The notes under the pieces are model-generated. The model worked only from the letters and a program-made list of their open reading frames with translations. It ran no database searches and was not told where the DNA came from. Positions 35,255-47,837 of a stretch of 64,000 nt of DNA are shown one piece after another. Both the position numbers and the translations under genes were made by a program. This DNA is from Owenia fusiformis (lineage: Eukaryota; Annelida; Polychaeta; Sabellida; Oweniidae): the NCBI GenBank assembly GCA_903813345.2, contig CAIIXF020000004.1:18833513-18897512 (forward strand), read 5' to 3'. How positions within the stretch are numbered: position 1 is the first letter of the stretch; each line of letters begins with the position of its first letter.

Positions 35255-36735
35255 ATCTTTCCAAATGCTGGCATATACTGAGAATGTCCTCCTCCCTCAG
35301 ACTTACTTCTGCTATTATTTTATGTAGACCATCTTTTCAAATGCTGGCATATACTGAGAATGTCCTCCTCCCTCAGACTTACTTCTGCTATTTCTTTATG
35401 TAGACCATCTTTTCAAATGCTGGCATATACTGAGAATGTCCTCCTCCCTCAGACTTACTTCTGCTATTTCTTTATGTAGACCATCTTTCCAAATGCTGGC
35501 ATATACTGAGAATGTCCTCCTCCCTCAGACTTACTTCTGCTATTTCTTTATGTAGACCATCTTTTCAAATGCTGGCATATACTGAGAATGTCCTCCTCCC
35601 TCAGACTTACTTCTGCTATTTCTTTATGTAGACCATCTTTTCAAATGCTGGCATATACTGAGAATGTCCTCCTCCCTCAGACTTACTTCTGCTATTTCTT
35701 TATGTAGACCATCTTTCCAAATGCTGGCATATACTGAGAATGTCCTCCTCCCTCAGACTTACTTCTGCTATTTCTTTATGTAGACCATCTTTTCAAATGC
35801 TGGTATATACTGAGAATGCCCCTTTCTCACTCAGACTTACCTCAGCTATTTCTTTATGAAGACCATCTTTCCAAAAACTGATATATACTGAAAATACCCC
35901 TCCTCCCTCAGACTTAGCTCAGCTATTGTTGCTTTATGGAAACCATCTTTCCAAATGCTGGCATATACTGAGAATGCCCCTTTCTCACTCAGACTTACCT
36001 CAGCTATTTCTTTATGAAGACCATCTTTCCAAAAACTGATATAAACTGAAAATACCCCTCCTCCCTCAGACTTAGCTCAGCTATTGTTGCTTTATGGAAA
36101 CCATCTTTCCAAATGCTGGCATATACTGAGAATGCCCCTTTCTCACTCAGACTTACCTCAGCTATTTCTTTATGAAGACCATCTTTCCAAAAACTGATAT
36201 ATACTGAAAATACCCCTCCTCCCTCAGACTTAGCTCAGCTATTGTTGCTTTATGGAAACCATCTTTCAAAATGCTGGCATATACTGAGAATGCCCCTTTC
36301 TCACTCAGACTTACCTCAGCTATTTCTTTATGAAGACCATCTTTCCAAAAACTGATATATACTGAAAATACCCCTCCTCCCACAGACTTAGCTCAGCTAT
36401 TGCTTTATGGAAACCATCTTTCCAAATGCTGGCATATACTGAGAATACCCCTCCTCCCTCAGACTTACCTCGGCTATTTCTTTATGAAGACCATCTTTCC
36501 AAAAGCTGACACACACTGAGAATGCCCCTTTCTCACTCAGACTTACCTCAGCTATTTCTTTATGAAGACCATCTTTCCAAATGCTGGCATATACTGAGAA
36601 TGCCCCTTTCTCACTCAGACTTACCTCAGCTATTTCTTTATGAAGACCATCTTTCCAAATGCTGGGATATAATGAGAATGCCCCTCCTCCCACAAACTTA
36701 CCTCAGCTATTTCTTTATGGAGACCATCAACCTGA
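35255..36735 (-). repeat. About 19 tandem copies of an exon donor (76-78-bp unit)
   Basis: Each unit repeats the end of exon d (GATGGTCTTCATAAAG, AAATAGCTGAG), the gtaagt donor and the start of the intron. Units near the exon are 77-78 bp; the seven farthest are 76 bp and read GCAGAA|gtaagt. Between about 35840 and 36400 two variants alternate, giving a dimer of about 158 bp. Fifteen of the 19 copies keep GT at the donor; four (near 35910, 36070, 36230 and 36389) read ctaag instead. The first unit after the true exon is 77 bp, so use of the second donor would shift frame and reach a stop. Confidence 0.9.
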
Positions 36736-36785
36736 AAGTTTGGTCTGTCTCCATGGTGCACTGGTGTGCTGGTCACTGGTGCTGC
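36702..36785 (-). CDS. Exon d: cytosolic segment whose donor is tandemly amplified
   Basis: This exon is 84 nt, 28 codons, phase 0 to 0. It has a gttttag acceptor and a GCTGAG|gtaagt donor. The peptide starts AAPVTSTPVHHGD and ends VDGLHKEIAE. It is proline-rich at the start and may form a short helix at the end. The last 30 or so coding bases plus the donor and the first part of the intron recur about 18 more times downstream (see the repeat at 35255-36735), so the true exon end faces a row of competing donors. The exon itself is supported by splice sites and phase. The function is unknown. Confidence 0.68.
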
Positions 36786-39700
36786 CTAAAACAAAACATA
36801 TTAAACATATGTAATAGAAATATAAAAAATAAAATCCAAATGCTTTATTCACGATTTAAATACATATGTCTGTTTTCAGTAAATAAAAAGGATGAAGTTT
36901 TCTCATATCTCAACATTTAGCTATATATTCTTCCCTTTTGTATTGTATGTTTGGTGTCACTCTGTGGAATAGCAATGATTAATTCCCTAAGTATAGTCCA
37001 TCAAATTAGGCAATAATACAATAGTACATACTCATGGGAGCACTTCCATCACACACCAATGTTACCATTTTCATTGAAATTGCCAAAACATTATTTGCCA
37101 ATGCTGTAAATTAAAATAATTTGTTTAGTTTATGATACATAAGACCTCTATTTTTAGGATAGTTTTTAACCGATTCTTATTTCATGGGTTAAAAGAAGCA
37201 CCTGAGTCCCCATGAACAGCATTTTCATATTGTTTATAGGGTTTTATATGTTACATGATAGTGTCTGATTGAAATTGCAAGTGATCATACCATAAATCAT
37301 TAAGTCCCCCTGACTTGATCATTCATCACATCTCTGACTGTCCCCTGGTAGGCCAAACACCACCCCATATCTTTAATACTGTCATAAATGTCCACTAAAG
37401 CGAATTTCCATGATTTTTCTAGCAATTTATGCACCCCTTGAGATCAATATAGAACAGCAATCGGACAGTGTATAGGTTCACCCTATGAGCACTATGTCTT
37501 CTGAAATGTTTCCTGACTTAATATCTATAATATAACTCATAATTCACATGACCCTCCAAAGAATGGATTAAAGTCGAGAGAAATCCATCTGCTTAGTTAA
37601 ATAAAACTAATATAGATGAAATAGTGAATTTTACACTGAACCTAGAATATTTTTACCCTTTGCATTCATTCGACTTCACTTCTTAAAAGAGAGCTTCGTC
37701 TTCACTCTTTTAGTTTACAAAAATCAATGATATCATCTAGCCAATCAGATTTCATCGTTGAAATACAGACGACTTTCTATGTGTTCATTTCCTCTGACAT
37801 TATTGCATAGTTAAAGAGTACATATTTAACATGTGTTCTTTCCACTTCACTGATTGGTTGAGAAAGGGCCAAAGTGGTAGATTTGGAATTATATTTTACC
37901 TGGGCTGCCACAGGCACCAATTTTTGGGGTGGGCTGCTAAACTGTATAGTATAAACTAGACATATGGTAGTTTATAACTAGACTCTGTGCGCAGGGTAAA
38001 ATACTTTCAACTTACATACACATGTAATTAATGAAATACGCAATGTTAACACAAACTTTTTAGGTTTTATAGTTTATTAATTCAGACAACATACAGCAGA
38101 CACAGGGCCAATGACAAACTGGACAATTGTTTTTGTAATTGTAATTGTCTAGTTATTGTCTAGTTAATCATAAATGTATGATTTTTACTCTAGATTTAAG
38201 AGCCAAGTGTGCTCTGTACTTTGGATTGTGCATTCTTCTTATTCTTCTTAGCCAGATTTTCTGATGGTCATGTTCCAAACAAATTATTTAATCATTCACA
38301 CTTCAGACTCATTCATGCTTGTGGTTTATAGAATCTGCATAATATTTATCATCTACTGTGTCTTTTCATTATAAGAAGAGATAGATGAAGGGAAGATATA
38401 AACATAACTAGCAGGAAGGAGGTCCATTGCAAATCAACAATTATAGCATCTCTTATCATAATTAAAAAGGATATATCACAGCCTAGAGTTGTGAATCTGA
38501 TCACAAGAAGTTAATGGATTTTCCGGTTGAATTATTTGAGATGGTAGAACTTCAGCAAATTCATTAAATTCTGCAGAATGAATAAGGAGATCATAATAGC
38601 ATTGAAGACACTTTACCACTATAGTTCAACCTTTAGCAGACTGCACATGGACTGGTCTATCCAAAGCTAACCAATGGTCTAACCAATGTTAACAGCACAT
38701 TAATAAGTGATGCAATATGCCCTGTGTCAAAAAAGCCAACTGACCAGGCAGCTATTTGGTTCCATTAGGTATTTGTGTTTTATAACTCATGTAGAACACC
38801 TCCCATTATACGTCTTATATGAAGGAAAGGGAAAGCCCCAGAGCTAAGAGATAACAGACATGATTACATATATGTCTCTTGCTTACCACCTTCATTGTTT
38901 GAATTTTCACTGGCTTAGTTTCAAAATGATATGCTTCAATGTGATGTTTTAATTGATGTAGGCATATTCCATACACCTTCCTTTATCTTGATATGAATTA
39001 AAAAGCAATGATATTGGTTAACATGCCAGAAATCAACATAATATTATTCGAAGCGTATTTCAAATATTTTGAGACTGCAATGTTTGTTTGTCGATTTTGA
39101 CCAATCAGAGACATATGTCATCTCAATACAGGTTTACATTATAAGAGTACGTCATCTTTGAACTCTGGGGTTAATCCTCCCCTGTCTTATAATGTTCAAA
39201 GATTTCACGCTGTTAATTTCAGACATTTTCTTGGGTGATAAAAAGAGAATTGGTTTTAGAATTTAGAGAACTTAGTAAGGTGATCAAAGATTAGTTTGTA
39301 GTATCATGATCCTATATTCCAAGGCAGGGAGCACCACGCACAAACCACCATTTTTGAAAAAATGTACAAATAGTATTATTCTTCTATAAAACCAAATGGT
39401 CCAGGAACAAATAACTTAATGCTGTAATGTGAGTTTTGAAAGGAACGTGTTGAAGGTTGAGTAAGTCAAATTTCAGAACTTGATTTTAATTTAAGTCGTG
39501 ACCCTATCAGCAACCAGAGTAAAGTGCTTTCGCAATCATAGCACAAAACATAAAAAAACATATTCAGTATTTATTGATGTCATCATGAACTTCAGGTCTT
39601 CTGACTTATGAAGAAGCTCAAGACAACATAGATTAAACTTGCTAATATGCATGACATTATTGTCTAATCCCTGAGGCTTCCATTCATCTAGTTCTTTCTC

Positions 39701-41504
39701 ACTTTGTCTCATAATCATATTTCAATGATTGGAAAACCAAGATGAATGGCAGGACAGACAGGAAGGTGGGTGGTTACATGCAATAGTTCTAAAAACATCA
39801 ACATTATCAATAATGATAGCCAGTTAGACTCCTGAGTTCCTAATCTAAAAAGGTCTTAATTTAAGTGTTCAAATTCTGGTACTTTTTGAACAATTTTAGA
39901 TAAAATACTGTCTGTTATCAGTTCTTATAGAGTGTTTGGTAAGCATGACTTGACTGGTGTATACTTAATGGAAACCTGGCATGTATGAAGCTCATGTTAG
40001 ACACAATTATGAGCTGCAAGTTATAAACAGTGTGATAATTGCTCAGAAAGAAACAAATTACAAAAAGTCATTTCCAGTTCTTTGCTCATGGTATTTGCTT
40101 TGTTGCTAATAAATGTAAATCAAAATTAATAATGATACATTTTGTTCAAAATGTTTGATTTTAAGACGAACAACTCACACTTATTTGATTATTTGACATT
40201 CACAGTATGTACAATATCAGATTAAACACTTTGTTCTAATTCAGTAATTCAGTTTAACAGATTTTTGATCAGTTCTGGGGCTCAAACTGCAGAACTGAAT
40301 GCACAAAAAGCAAACCTTCAAATGTGTGGTAAAAGAGATGTAAGAAATCATACTGATTTTAAACTTCATATCTGTTATTACTAATAACTAGAACACTTTC
40401 TCAGTACAAAATATTCAAAATGAGTTAAGAATTGCAGAAACTGTGCAGTTTGCACAAAACAATGCTAAAAACAATAATTCTTACAGATTTGATTTTTCTT
40501 GCGCATCATTCTTTTTTTACACAAACACAATCATGATGACCTTGGCGATTAATCATGAAAAAAACAAGCAGAATAATTGTCAAGGGAGGAACTGTTAGAG
40601 ACAAGATCTCCAAATCAATACATGAAGTATTATTCCCATCCAACATTGTTCTCTCCTTTTCTATGGCAATTAGAAGAACTAGTCTTGTCTAAAACACAAT
40701 TAGAATGCTAATTCAATACATTAGTCACTAGTATTGTAGTATTTCAATGAATTTCTGCAAAGCCTTGCCTTATAAACTACATGTCTAGGATGACATCATC
40801 GTTCATGCATGGTAAGTCATTCCATATGTACACAGAGAAGAGCAGGAGTTGAAATATCAAGAGGATCATTGTTTGAGCTCTGTCTTTTATTGCCAATAGA
40901 TCACGATTAATTGTGAACTAGCAAAAATTACTTCCCTTACAAAGAAAATGAATAAGTTCTATAATTTTGAGGAAATCACAAAACAGGCAAGATTACAAAG
41001 TCCACACTGCTGAACAGCAAAGTCATTACATTTCCTTCAATCCAAAATGAAAAGATTGATGGTGAAATTAATTTGTGAACACTGGGAAGTAATTTGAAAG
41101 ATTAAGTGTTGAATTGTTTGTCAGGCTTGTCTTTGTCTCAGCCATGTAATCAATCTGCCAAACTAATTATTTACCATCAGTCAATGAGATATTTTCTTTC
41201 CTACATTTGGTAACAGTGAACAACACTGCTTTAGCAATAGACTAATACGTGATAGTCGAAAACATGGTCATTAACATAAATATCTCCCGCAATGCATCAC
41301 TTAAAGTGGGACAAATTTTCATTGGTCACTTAATTAAACCAAATTCTCCCAACCTTAAAACCATATTATTGTCGGGAAAATAAAGTTTATACTAATATCA
41401 AGTTGCTATACACGAGGAATTGCTTCTTGAGCTCTTCAACTTGGGAGGTAAAAATATTGTTGTCATTCTGAACTATAAGTTATTGAATGATTTGAAGTGC
41501 AATA
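36786..41504. other. Intron c-d, right of exon d
   Basis: Nearly 5 kb with no recognisable exon. At 37888-38001, ATTTTACCTGGGCTGCC and GCGCAGGGTAAAATA form a possible short inverted-end element, too weak to name. Confidence 0.5.
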
Positions 41505-41702
41505 CAGGATATATTCTGCTCGAGAATTCTGTATTGGAACAAGACGAAGTCGAGTGCCAATACAGAATATCGAGACAGAATTCAATAACGTTTTTATCGA
41601 GTGATCCTCTGTATTGCTACTGATATTGTCCCCTCCGTACCAATATTTTCTGTATTGCGACGGAGATGATCAATAGGGACAATCTTAGTAGCAATACAGG
41701 TT
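41505..41702. mobile_element. Hairpin-rich intronic element
   Basis: Two palindromes sit side by side. ATTCTGTATTGGAAC pairs with GTGCCAATACAGAAT. CCTCTGTATTGCTACTGATA, continuing TTGTCCC, pairs with GGGACAATCTTAGTAGCAAT and ACAGG. The GTATTG core recurs several times. It is probably a small MITE, possibly extending to 41330-41760. Confidence 0.45.
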
Positions 41703-43745
41703 GGTACAGCACAAGAACTGACCAATCAGAGGGCTTCATTTTACAGATCATACGATAATATCGTGTATTGGACTATTGTCTTATTCACAGGTTTCTGTCT
41801 TAGAATGTACTTAAGAGCCTTAAGATGGTCTTGTATACTTCAATTAGAAATAGTGTGACAAAACATGCCCAATCATAAAACAATATGTAGGATGTATCCA
41901 CAAGTTATTCACTGGACATCATTTACCAGTTTGCATCTATAATTAATATTAATGCTTATTCAATCAAAAAAGTGTAAATGATGCTCTATTTCAAAAAGCA
42001 TCAACCTGTATAAAATGAACACCTATATGGAGTCACTATACACAGGTGTTCACTAGAGAGAGGTGTTCGCTAAGACGGATTTAACTGTACATAGAAAAAA
42101 CAACTAGCAAAACTGGTCTCTTCTAGATTTCCTTATCAAGAAGCTTCCAAGAAATGTGAAATGAATTTATTAAACAGTTCAGCTGAATACACAAGGACAT
42201 ATCCAAGATTTTAAGACAGTTGCTTATCAGATAAGATTTTCAAACTAAAAAGTGATCGCAATATAGGACTCAAGGGTGTGATAAAACCACCTTCACACGC
42301 AAGTAAAATTCAAATGCAGTCTCTTGCCCCCAAGAGCAAAACACTGAATAACTGAAAAGACACTGCAATTTGATATTTGGGATTAGCTACAAGAATTGAG
42401 CTAATAAGAGAGCTTGTATGAGGTTATTTTTAATAAGTTTATATCTTTCATCAGAAAAGTGGAAATATATATGGTACTTTCTTTACCAATTATATTATTA
42501 TATAGAGTGATAGCATCAATTGATTCAACTCAAATGTAAAACTTGATGATGAAGTCTATACACCACAAGCATTATCAGATATAGTTTCCTCTATTATATA
42601 TATAATATATATATGGCCCTGTATTCCATTAACTGAGGATGAGTAATCCACCCTGCATTCATTTCACTTAGCTTTTTGAAAAATAGCTTTAACTATGAGT
42701 TAAGTAACTGCTGAGACTTATTGATAGAGAGATCCAAATATTATAATGTTTCGAAATTGATAGAGAGATCCAAATACTATAATGTTTCGAAAATAAGAAA
42801 GAGTAAAGGATCTGATCATGAACAATAAAGTATGATGTAACAGACCCATCCATTCACGAACAGCAACAGCACGTGACTCTCTTGAAAATCGCTTGTTATT
42901 TTTTAGTTGTGTGTAGGACATGGAGCAATCAGAGTGTGAGGAATATGACAGTGATATAATAATATAATATCTTTGTAATTCAAGCATTTTTATTTGAAAA
43001 TGTTTTATATAGCGGGTGCTTTTATGCCAGATGCTATATGTTTCAGCCATAAATATATATCTCATCAAGAGAGATGCCTCTCTCTCATAGTGCTCACAGG
43101 GGGCAAATGTTACACAGGTCTCATACAAATTGCATCTAAATGGGATAAAACACTAAGACAAATTGATTTATGGAAGAATGCTTTCAAATCTGGTCTATTA
43201 TTTTACTTCTGCTGGGTTTTAAGTGAAAAAATCTGTTACAGAATTACTATATAAGTGTTCCCCACTCCCAATATAAAAGTAACTAACACAAATATAATGT
43301 CATGAGTGCCAACACTAACTTATAACTGTCAAGTTAAGAGACAATGAAAGGAGCATCCATTTCTGTTTGCCATTATCTTAAAATTAATATGTTTTGTTGA
43401 ATTTCATTAATTCAGAAGTGGCACAGTCACAACTATACAAACAATTCCTGTACATAAAACATATGATGTTTGAAGACTAAATCTGATTGGCAAAATTCAA
43501 CCACAACATCACCGACAGAAATAGGATTAAACATTTTTTGAAAAATGTGAAACTTTAGGTCATTAAAGATTTATTTCTGTTTCATTCATTTATGTTTCAG
43601 AAAATAGTATTTATACATCTATGTGAAATGGAATAAACTGGCAAATAATGAAAACCTTTTGGTTTCCAACTCTTTACTTTTTAAAACTTTGTATTCAAAA
43701 GTTACTTCTAACATGAATGTCATATTTTGCATTAATTCAACTTAC
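41703..43745. other. Intron c-d, left of exon c
   Basis: AT-rich, with the small direct repeat and AT run listed separately. At 42040-42090, GGTGTTCACTAGAGAGAGGT and a following TTTAACTGTAC resemble the end of a common MITE type, but only one end is visible. Confidence 0.45.
42715..42788. repeat. Two-copy 36-bp direct repeat
   Basis: ATTGATAGAGAGATCCAAAT followed by ATTATAATGTTTCGAA occurs twice in succession with one or two differences. A run of alternating AT lies nearby at 42592-42612. Confidence 0.7.
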
Positions 43746-43795
43746 TGGTTCTAAGTCCAAATGATCATCCAGGGAGTCTTGATCTGTGACATCAT
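43746..43795 (-). CDS. Exon c: short acidic cytosolic segment
   Basis: This exon is 50 nt, phase 1 to phase 0. It has a ttttccag acceptor and a GAACCA|gtaagt donor. Together with the last base of exon b it encodes DDVTDQDSLDDHLDLEP, a strongly acidic segment expected in the cytosol directly after the basic juxtamembrane run. No domain is recognised. It is short, but both splice sites are good and the phases on each side fit, which is the main support. Confidence 0.68.
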
Positions 43796-43859
43796 CTGGA
43801 AAATACACAAAAATATAATCTAACAAGGCATTAACATGACAAAATGCTCACAATATTAT

Positions 43860-44302
43860 AAGTTCAATCTTAAGTCAGGTTTGAATTTCTGAGATCTTGT
43901 AGATGATTATGAAAAAATTTGGTGAAATTTGAAGCAAGTTAAAAAAGACCTTTTTGACCCTGAGAAGGTCAGTGAAGGTGAAATCTCAAATCTAACTTCT
44001 GAGAACTTATAGTTGATTTAAAAAGTTGATAACTTGTAGATAATTTTGAAAAATAATTGGGTCAGTTTTAAGCAAGTTGAAAAAAGACATTTTTGACCTT
44101 TTTTAACCTTTTTTGAAAAAATTGAAGTCAGTCTAAACAGTATTTGTTAAGTTATTGAAAGTTGTAAGAATTTGTTACAGCCGCCAACCACCGATCGCCA
44201 ACCACCGATCACCAACCACCGATCATCAACCTCCAATCGCAGCCACAAAAAAAAATGGAGACCATAACAATATGTCACCACTTTTTGGTGGTGACATAAT
44301 AA
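43860..44302. mobile_element. Related-looking repeat element ending TGTCACCAC/GTGGTGACA
   Basis: It contains degenerate repeats around TGATTTTGAAAAA and TTTTTGACCTT, then about five copies of a 14-bp unit CAACCACCGATCGC (44179-44245), then ATGTCACCACTTTTTGGTGG followed by TGACATAATAA. The layout (repeats, short tandem tract, terminal palindrome with TGT...ACATAA) mirrors the TGTCCCC family, but the sequences differ. Left boundary uncertain. Confidence 0.5.
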
Positions 44303-46369
44303 TAAACTGGAAGGTCATATCTATTAAAATCAGTCATAAAGAAAGCAAATCCCCATGTATCCCAAACTATGATTTAACAGATAAAGAAACAATGTCTAAT
44401 AACCCCCTCCCCAATCATTCAGGAACCATTATCATAATCCAAGACCAGAAATCAAGGGACATTTCATTCATACCAAAGACCATTTCAACATGTGTCAGTG
44501 CATCCCAACAAAGGAGACGAGCATAAAAACCATTCACCCTGTTCCCAAAGTACTGTCTCAATACTTTCAATATTAATCTAAATGAGTGAACACAATAATT
44601 ATCAAAAAAGGACTTTTTATATTGTTTTTTGTGTGATATTTAGAGATTTGCATATAAAACCTCTAATAACTTACTTTTCCTTCTTAATAGCATTTTGAAT
44701 TCAGTGAAGTTTTCCACAATAAGAACTTTGATCATGATTTTCAACTTCAAGTGTAGGCCAAATCTCCATTGATGCAATGCAATACTTTACTTTAAAACAT
44801 TTGTGTATTTGTTTGGAAACCCAACATTTTCATGATTAATCACAATATGTACATTATCAGGGTCATTCAATAGTATTCCATTCAGGTTTTAGATTCAACC
44901 AACACTTTTTGATACATCATGAAATTAAGTGACTATAGCAAGTTTTTAACATTGAAGTCTATGGCAGTCTGACCCAACCATAACAAATAAACACAAGGGT
45001 GACATCTATCATATCAGCTTTATTCAGCTATAGAGAAGATATACATTTTTGTTTTGATTTTGAGTGCCCATGGAGGTCAGTTTATATTGTTCTGACAGGT
45101 ATCCTCTGCTCAGGTCAGGTATGGCAATAGACCCATATTTTTGCATTTTGGAACAACAATGGTCATAGAATTATCTTAACTTTTGGGATGGCAATGATTG
45201 GGAATTTTCTCATATCCATTATGACTGATTGCTTGGTCACTTATTCTAGAATATGGTAGGAGAATGATCCTTTTTCATAATGAATTACAAATATAGACTT
45301 TGCTTTTCGATGATCTAGCTTTTCTATAAAGACATATACAATGGTGTGGCGTTGGCCTTGATTTTTTGATAATTTGGGATGACTACTGGGCCATTTTATA
45401 TTTGGTATGGCAACATTCATTATTGACTGGTAGGTATGGGAACATACATAGATAGTCAAGCCTAGGATCTGCCTCGAGCTTTACATGCAGTAAACCCCCC
45501 CCCCCAGGCATCAGTATAATCTGATATTTCCGATGTATTTTCATTTATCTTTATTTTATTTATTGAATTTCCCTTTTATTTCCTTTGATGTTTATTGCTG
45601 TTCTACAATTCAATACCTAAAAGTAATAAGTACAACTCATATATATATATAGACTATATATTAGAGAGAAGTATCTAAATCAAAAATGTTGAATGTCCAA
45701 CATATCAATCTCCAACTAACAGAGCTCAGGAAATGTATGTTTGAGTGCTTTCCACTGATCCATTGCAAAAGCTTACCTTCTGGAAAATGTTAGTTGGACA
45801 CTTTTACAATCTTTAATTCAGATAATCATATTAGGCTGTTTCTTGAATGTCTAAACTATATATTTTCAATATACATTTATGAACTTATATTGTATCACTC
45901 TCTAAATATCTATAGGATTTTTAAGAAACATAGCAAATGGCAACATAAATATGTTTTTGAAATCCTTTGAGAAAGTTTTTTCCCTGCATTATCAACCAAT
46001 CAAATTAAATGGATTCTAGCAATGATATGCTAATAATCAGTCGTAGATCTTATCAAGTCACCAATTTTTATTATTTCATCATTTGTACTTTTAATGCTTT
46101 ACCCAATATGGGAAAATGCGAGAAACGGTATGTAGTGCAGTAATAGGAAGTCCTTGACTGAAGGCAAGCATTTCTTCTTTCTAGTTATTTGTTATATACA
46201 AGATTAAAAGATGCTACTAGATCTGTATTTGTTACCAATGCTCATTTTTGTAGTCAGGATACTACTACATGTACTTTACATCCATTGAGAAGAATCTCTT
46301 GCATTGGTAATATTACCTCAAAATGTTCAAAGTCATCTATCATATTAAATATCAAAATAACTAGCAATA
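44303..46369. other. Intron b-c, middle
   Basis: No exon recognised. A run of 11 C lies at about 45497. Confidence 0.5.
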
Positions 46370-46955
46370 TACAGGGTGGGCCAAAAATGCCACTTTTTTC
46401 AAGACACTATAACTTTTTTATTTTCCAACCTCCAGACCCCAAACTTTGCAGTTATATAGTGCCAGGGGTTCTTAGTAATAATATAATGTAACAAGTCCTT
46501 CAACTTGGATAATATTTGATCTAAAAGGGGAGTTCAATTGGTCTGCCACCCTAATTGATGATATATTTTAGTTTCAGTCGCCTTGCTGATATTGCAGTAT
46601 CAATGAAATGTTAGCTTTTTTCAACCTGTCTTAACTGCCCATACAATCTCCTGGAAACCTTCCCATACCCTATACTCACTGGGATTTGCATCAGGGCTAT
46701 TAGCTTGGCGATCATCAGGCCGTGTCAGTTCAGGAACGTTTTGCAAATTATGCTTATTTCTCATGGCACACCACATGTTTAAGTGAGACGCTGGTAACAT
46801 ATTTTATTCAAGTATAAGTGTATAATTTATCATCCATGGCTAGATAACAACCTCAAGTTTCATTTGGTATGCAAATTATGATTTTGTATCAAAAATTAAT
46901 AAAAAAAGTTAGGGCATTTTGAAAAAAAAGTGGCGTTTTTTTGGCCCACCCTGTA
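46370..46955. mobile_element. TA-flanked MITE, CAGGGTGGGCC ends
   Basis: TA plus CAGGGTGGGCCAAAAATGCC on the left is matched in inverse by TGGCGTTTTTTTGGCCCACC and CTG plus TA on the right. TIRs of about 30 bp and a TA duplication point to the Tc1/mariner group. No transposase is present. Confidence 0.78.
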
Positions 46956-47686
46956 CAGTAGCTTGGCATGTAGATTAACAAGGGGCTGACTCATATAGAA
47001 AGGGAGATGCCACACATTACACATTCAAAATAATCTGTTTAGCTCATAAGTCTAGAACAATTATTAAACAAGTTTATTTGTTGATTTTGAGCATCTCTTT
47101 GTAAATGTGAAAAGATATCACATTATCTAAAGTGGTCCTTTATATCGCTATGGTTACTAGGAATAAAGCTTTCAGAAAGATAACCCTTAAAGCAAGATCA
47201 GCCTCAATCTGTTATGTAAATGTTTCAATGGTGAGTGAGCATTTACTGGTTGGTTAATTATTCCAACATCTGTCTTATTATGTGTGATTAACTGCTTTGA
47301 TGTTGTTATAATATTATGATTTGCCTACAGCTTCTCCTTCCTTTGGCATCTCTACTTTCAACATGTCATTTTCATGAAGTTGTTTCAGAATACATTTGTG
47401 GTTACTGCAAGATCAAACTCAATTTATCATAGGCACTCAGAGATAGCAGAATTGACCAAGAAAATACTACCTCCTCCTCATGCATACCAAGGAGAACAAA
47501 TGTAGTCCTTTTTAGCTTAGTACACAGAGAGTAAGGGGTGAATTTTCATTTTGGAACAACTATACCATCCATTCTGTTGCCTGGGCACTTTATATCCCAC
47601 TACATTCAAAATATACATATCTGATATATCGTGTTCACCCCTTGCTTAGGATAGACATCTCCCAAATCATTTCATAATCAACATAC
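46956..47686. other. Intron b-c, segment adjoining exon b
   Basis: AT-rich; nothing recognised. Confidence 0.5.
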
Positions 47687-47837
47687 CTGGGTTCGATTCC
47701 TCTGGGGGTAGAAAATTTCCACGCTTGCGTCTGATACACACCCATATAAGGAGAAGGAATGTGATGATAAAAGCAATGCCCCCTAGTATTGCACCTATCA
47801 GTATTTTTGTCATAGTAGGATCAGGCTCCACTTCATC
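47687..47837 (-). CDS. Exon b: transmembrane segment 1 and start of cytosolic part
   Basis: This exon is 151 nt, phase 0 to phase 1. It has an ataattccag acceptor and a CCCAG|gtatgt donor. It encodes 50 residues. An acidic stalk (DEVEPDPTMTK) is followed by a roughly 22-residue hydrophobic helix from ILIGAILGG to LLLIWVCI, then the basic stop-transfer run RRKRG and NFLPPEESNP. By the positive-inside rule the N-terminal side is outside and the RRKRG side is in the cytosol, a type I orientation. It joins exon a in phase 0 and exon c in phase 1, where the split codon reads GAT (Asp). The membrane call is very secure; the receptor family is unknown. Confidence 0.82.

Noticed and set aside
36162-36693. 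Repeated peptide KDGLHKEIAEVSLSEKGAFS as a coding repeat
   Set aside because: The frame in the array is not the frame of exon d, because the first unit is 77 bp; reading through from the exon reaches a stop.
37888-38001. Possible short MITE with ATTTTACC/GGTAAAAT ends
   Set aside because: Only about ten bases pair and no target duplication is visible.
47687-47700. GGTTCGATTCC, which looks like a tRNA B box
   Set aside because: It lies inside exon b, where it is coding sequence (EESNP region) read in reverse. No A box or cloverleaf around it.
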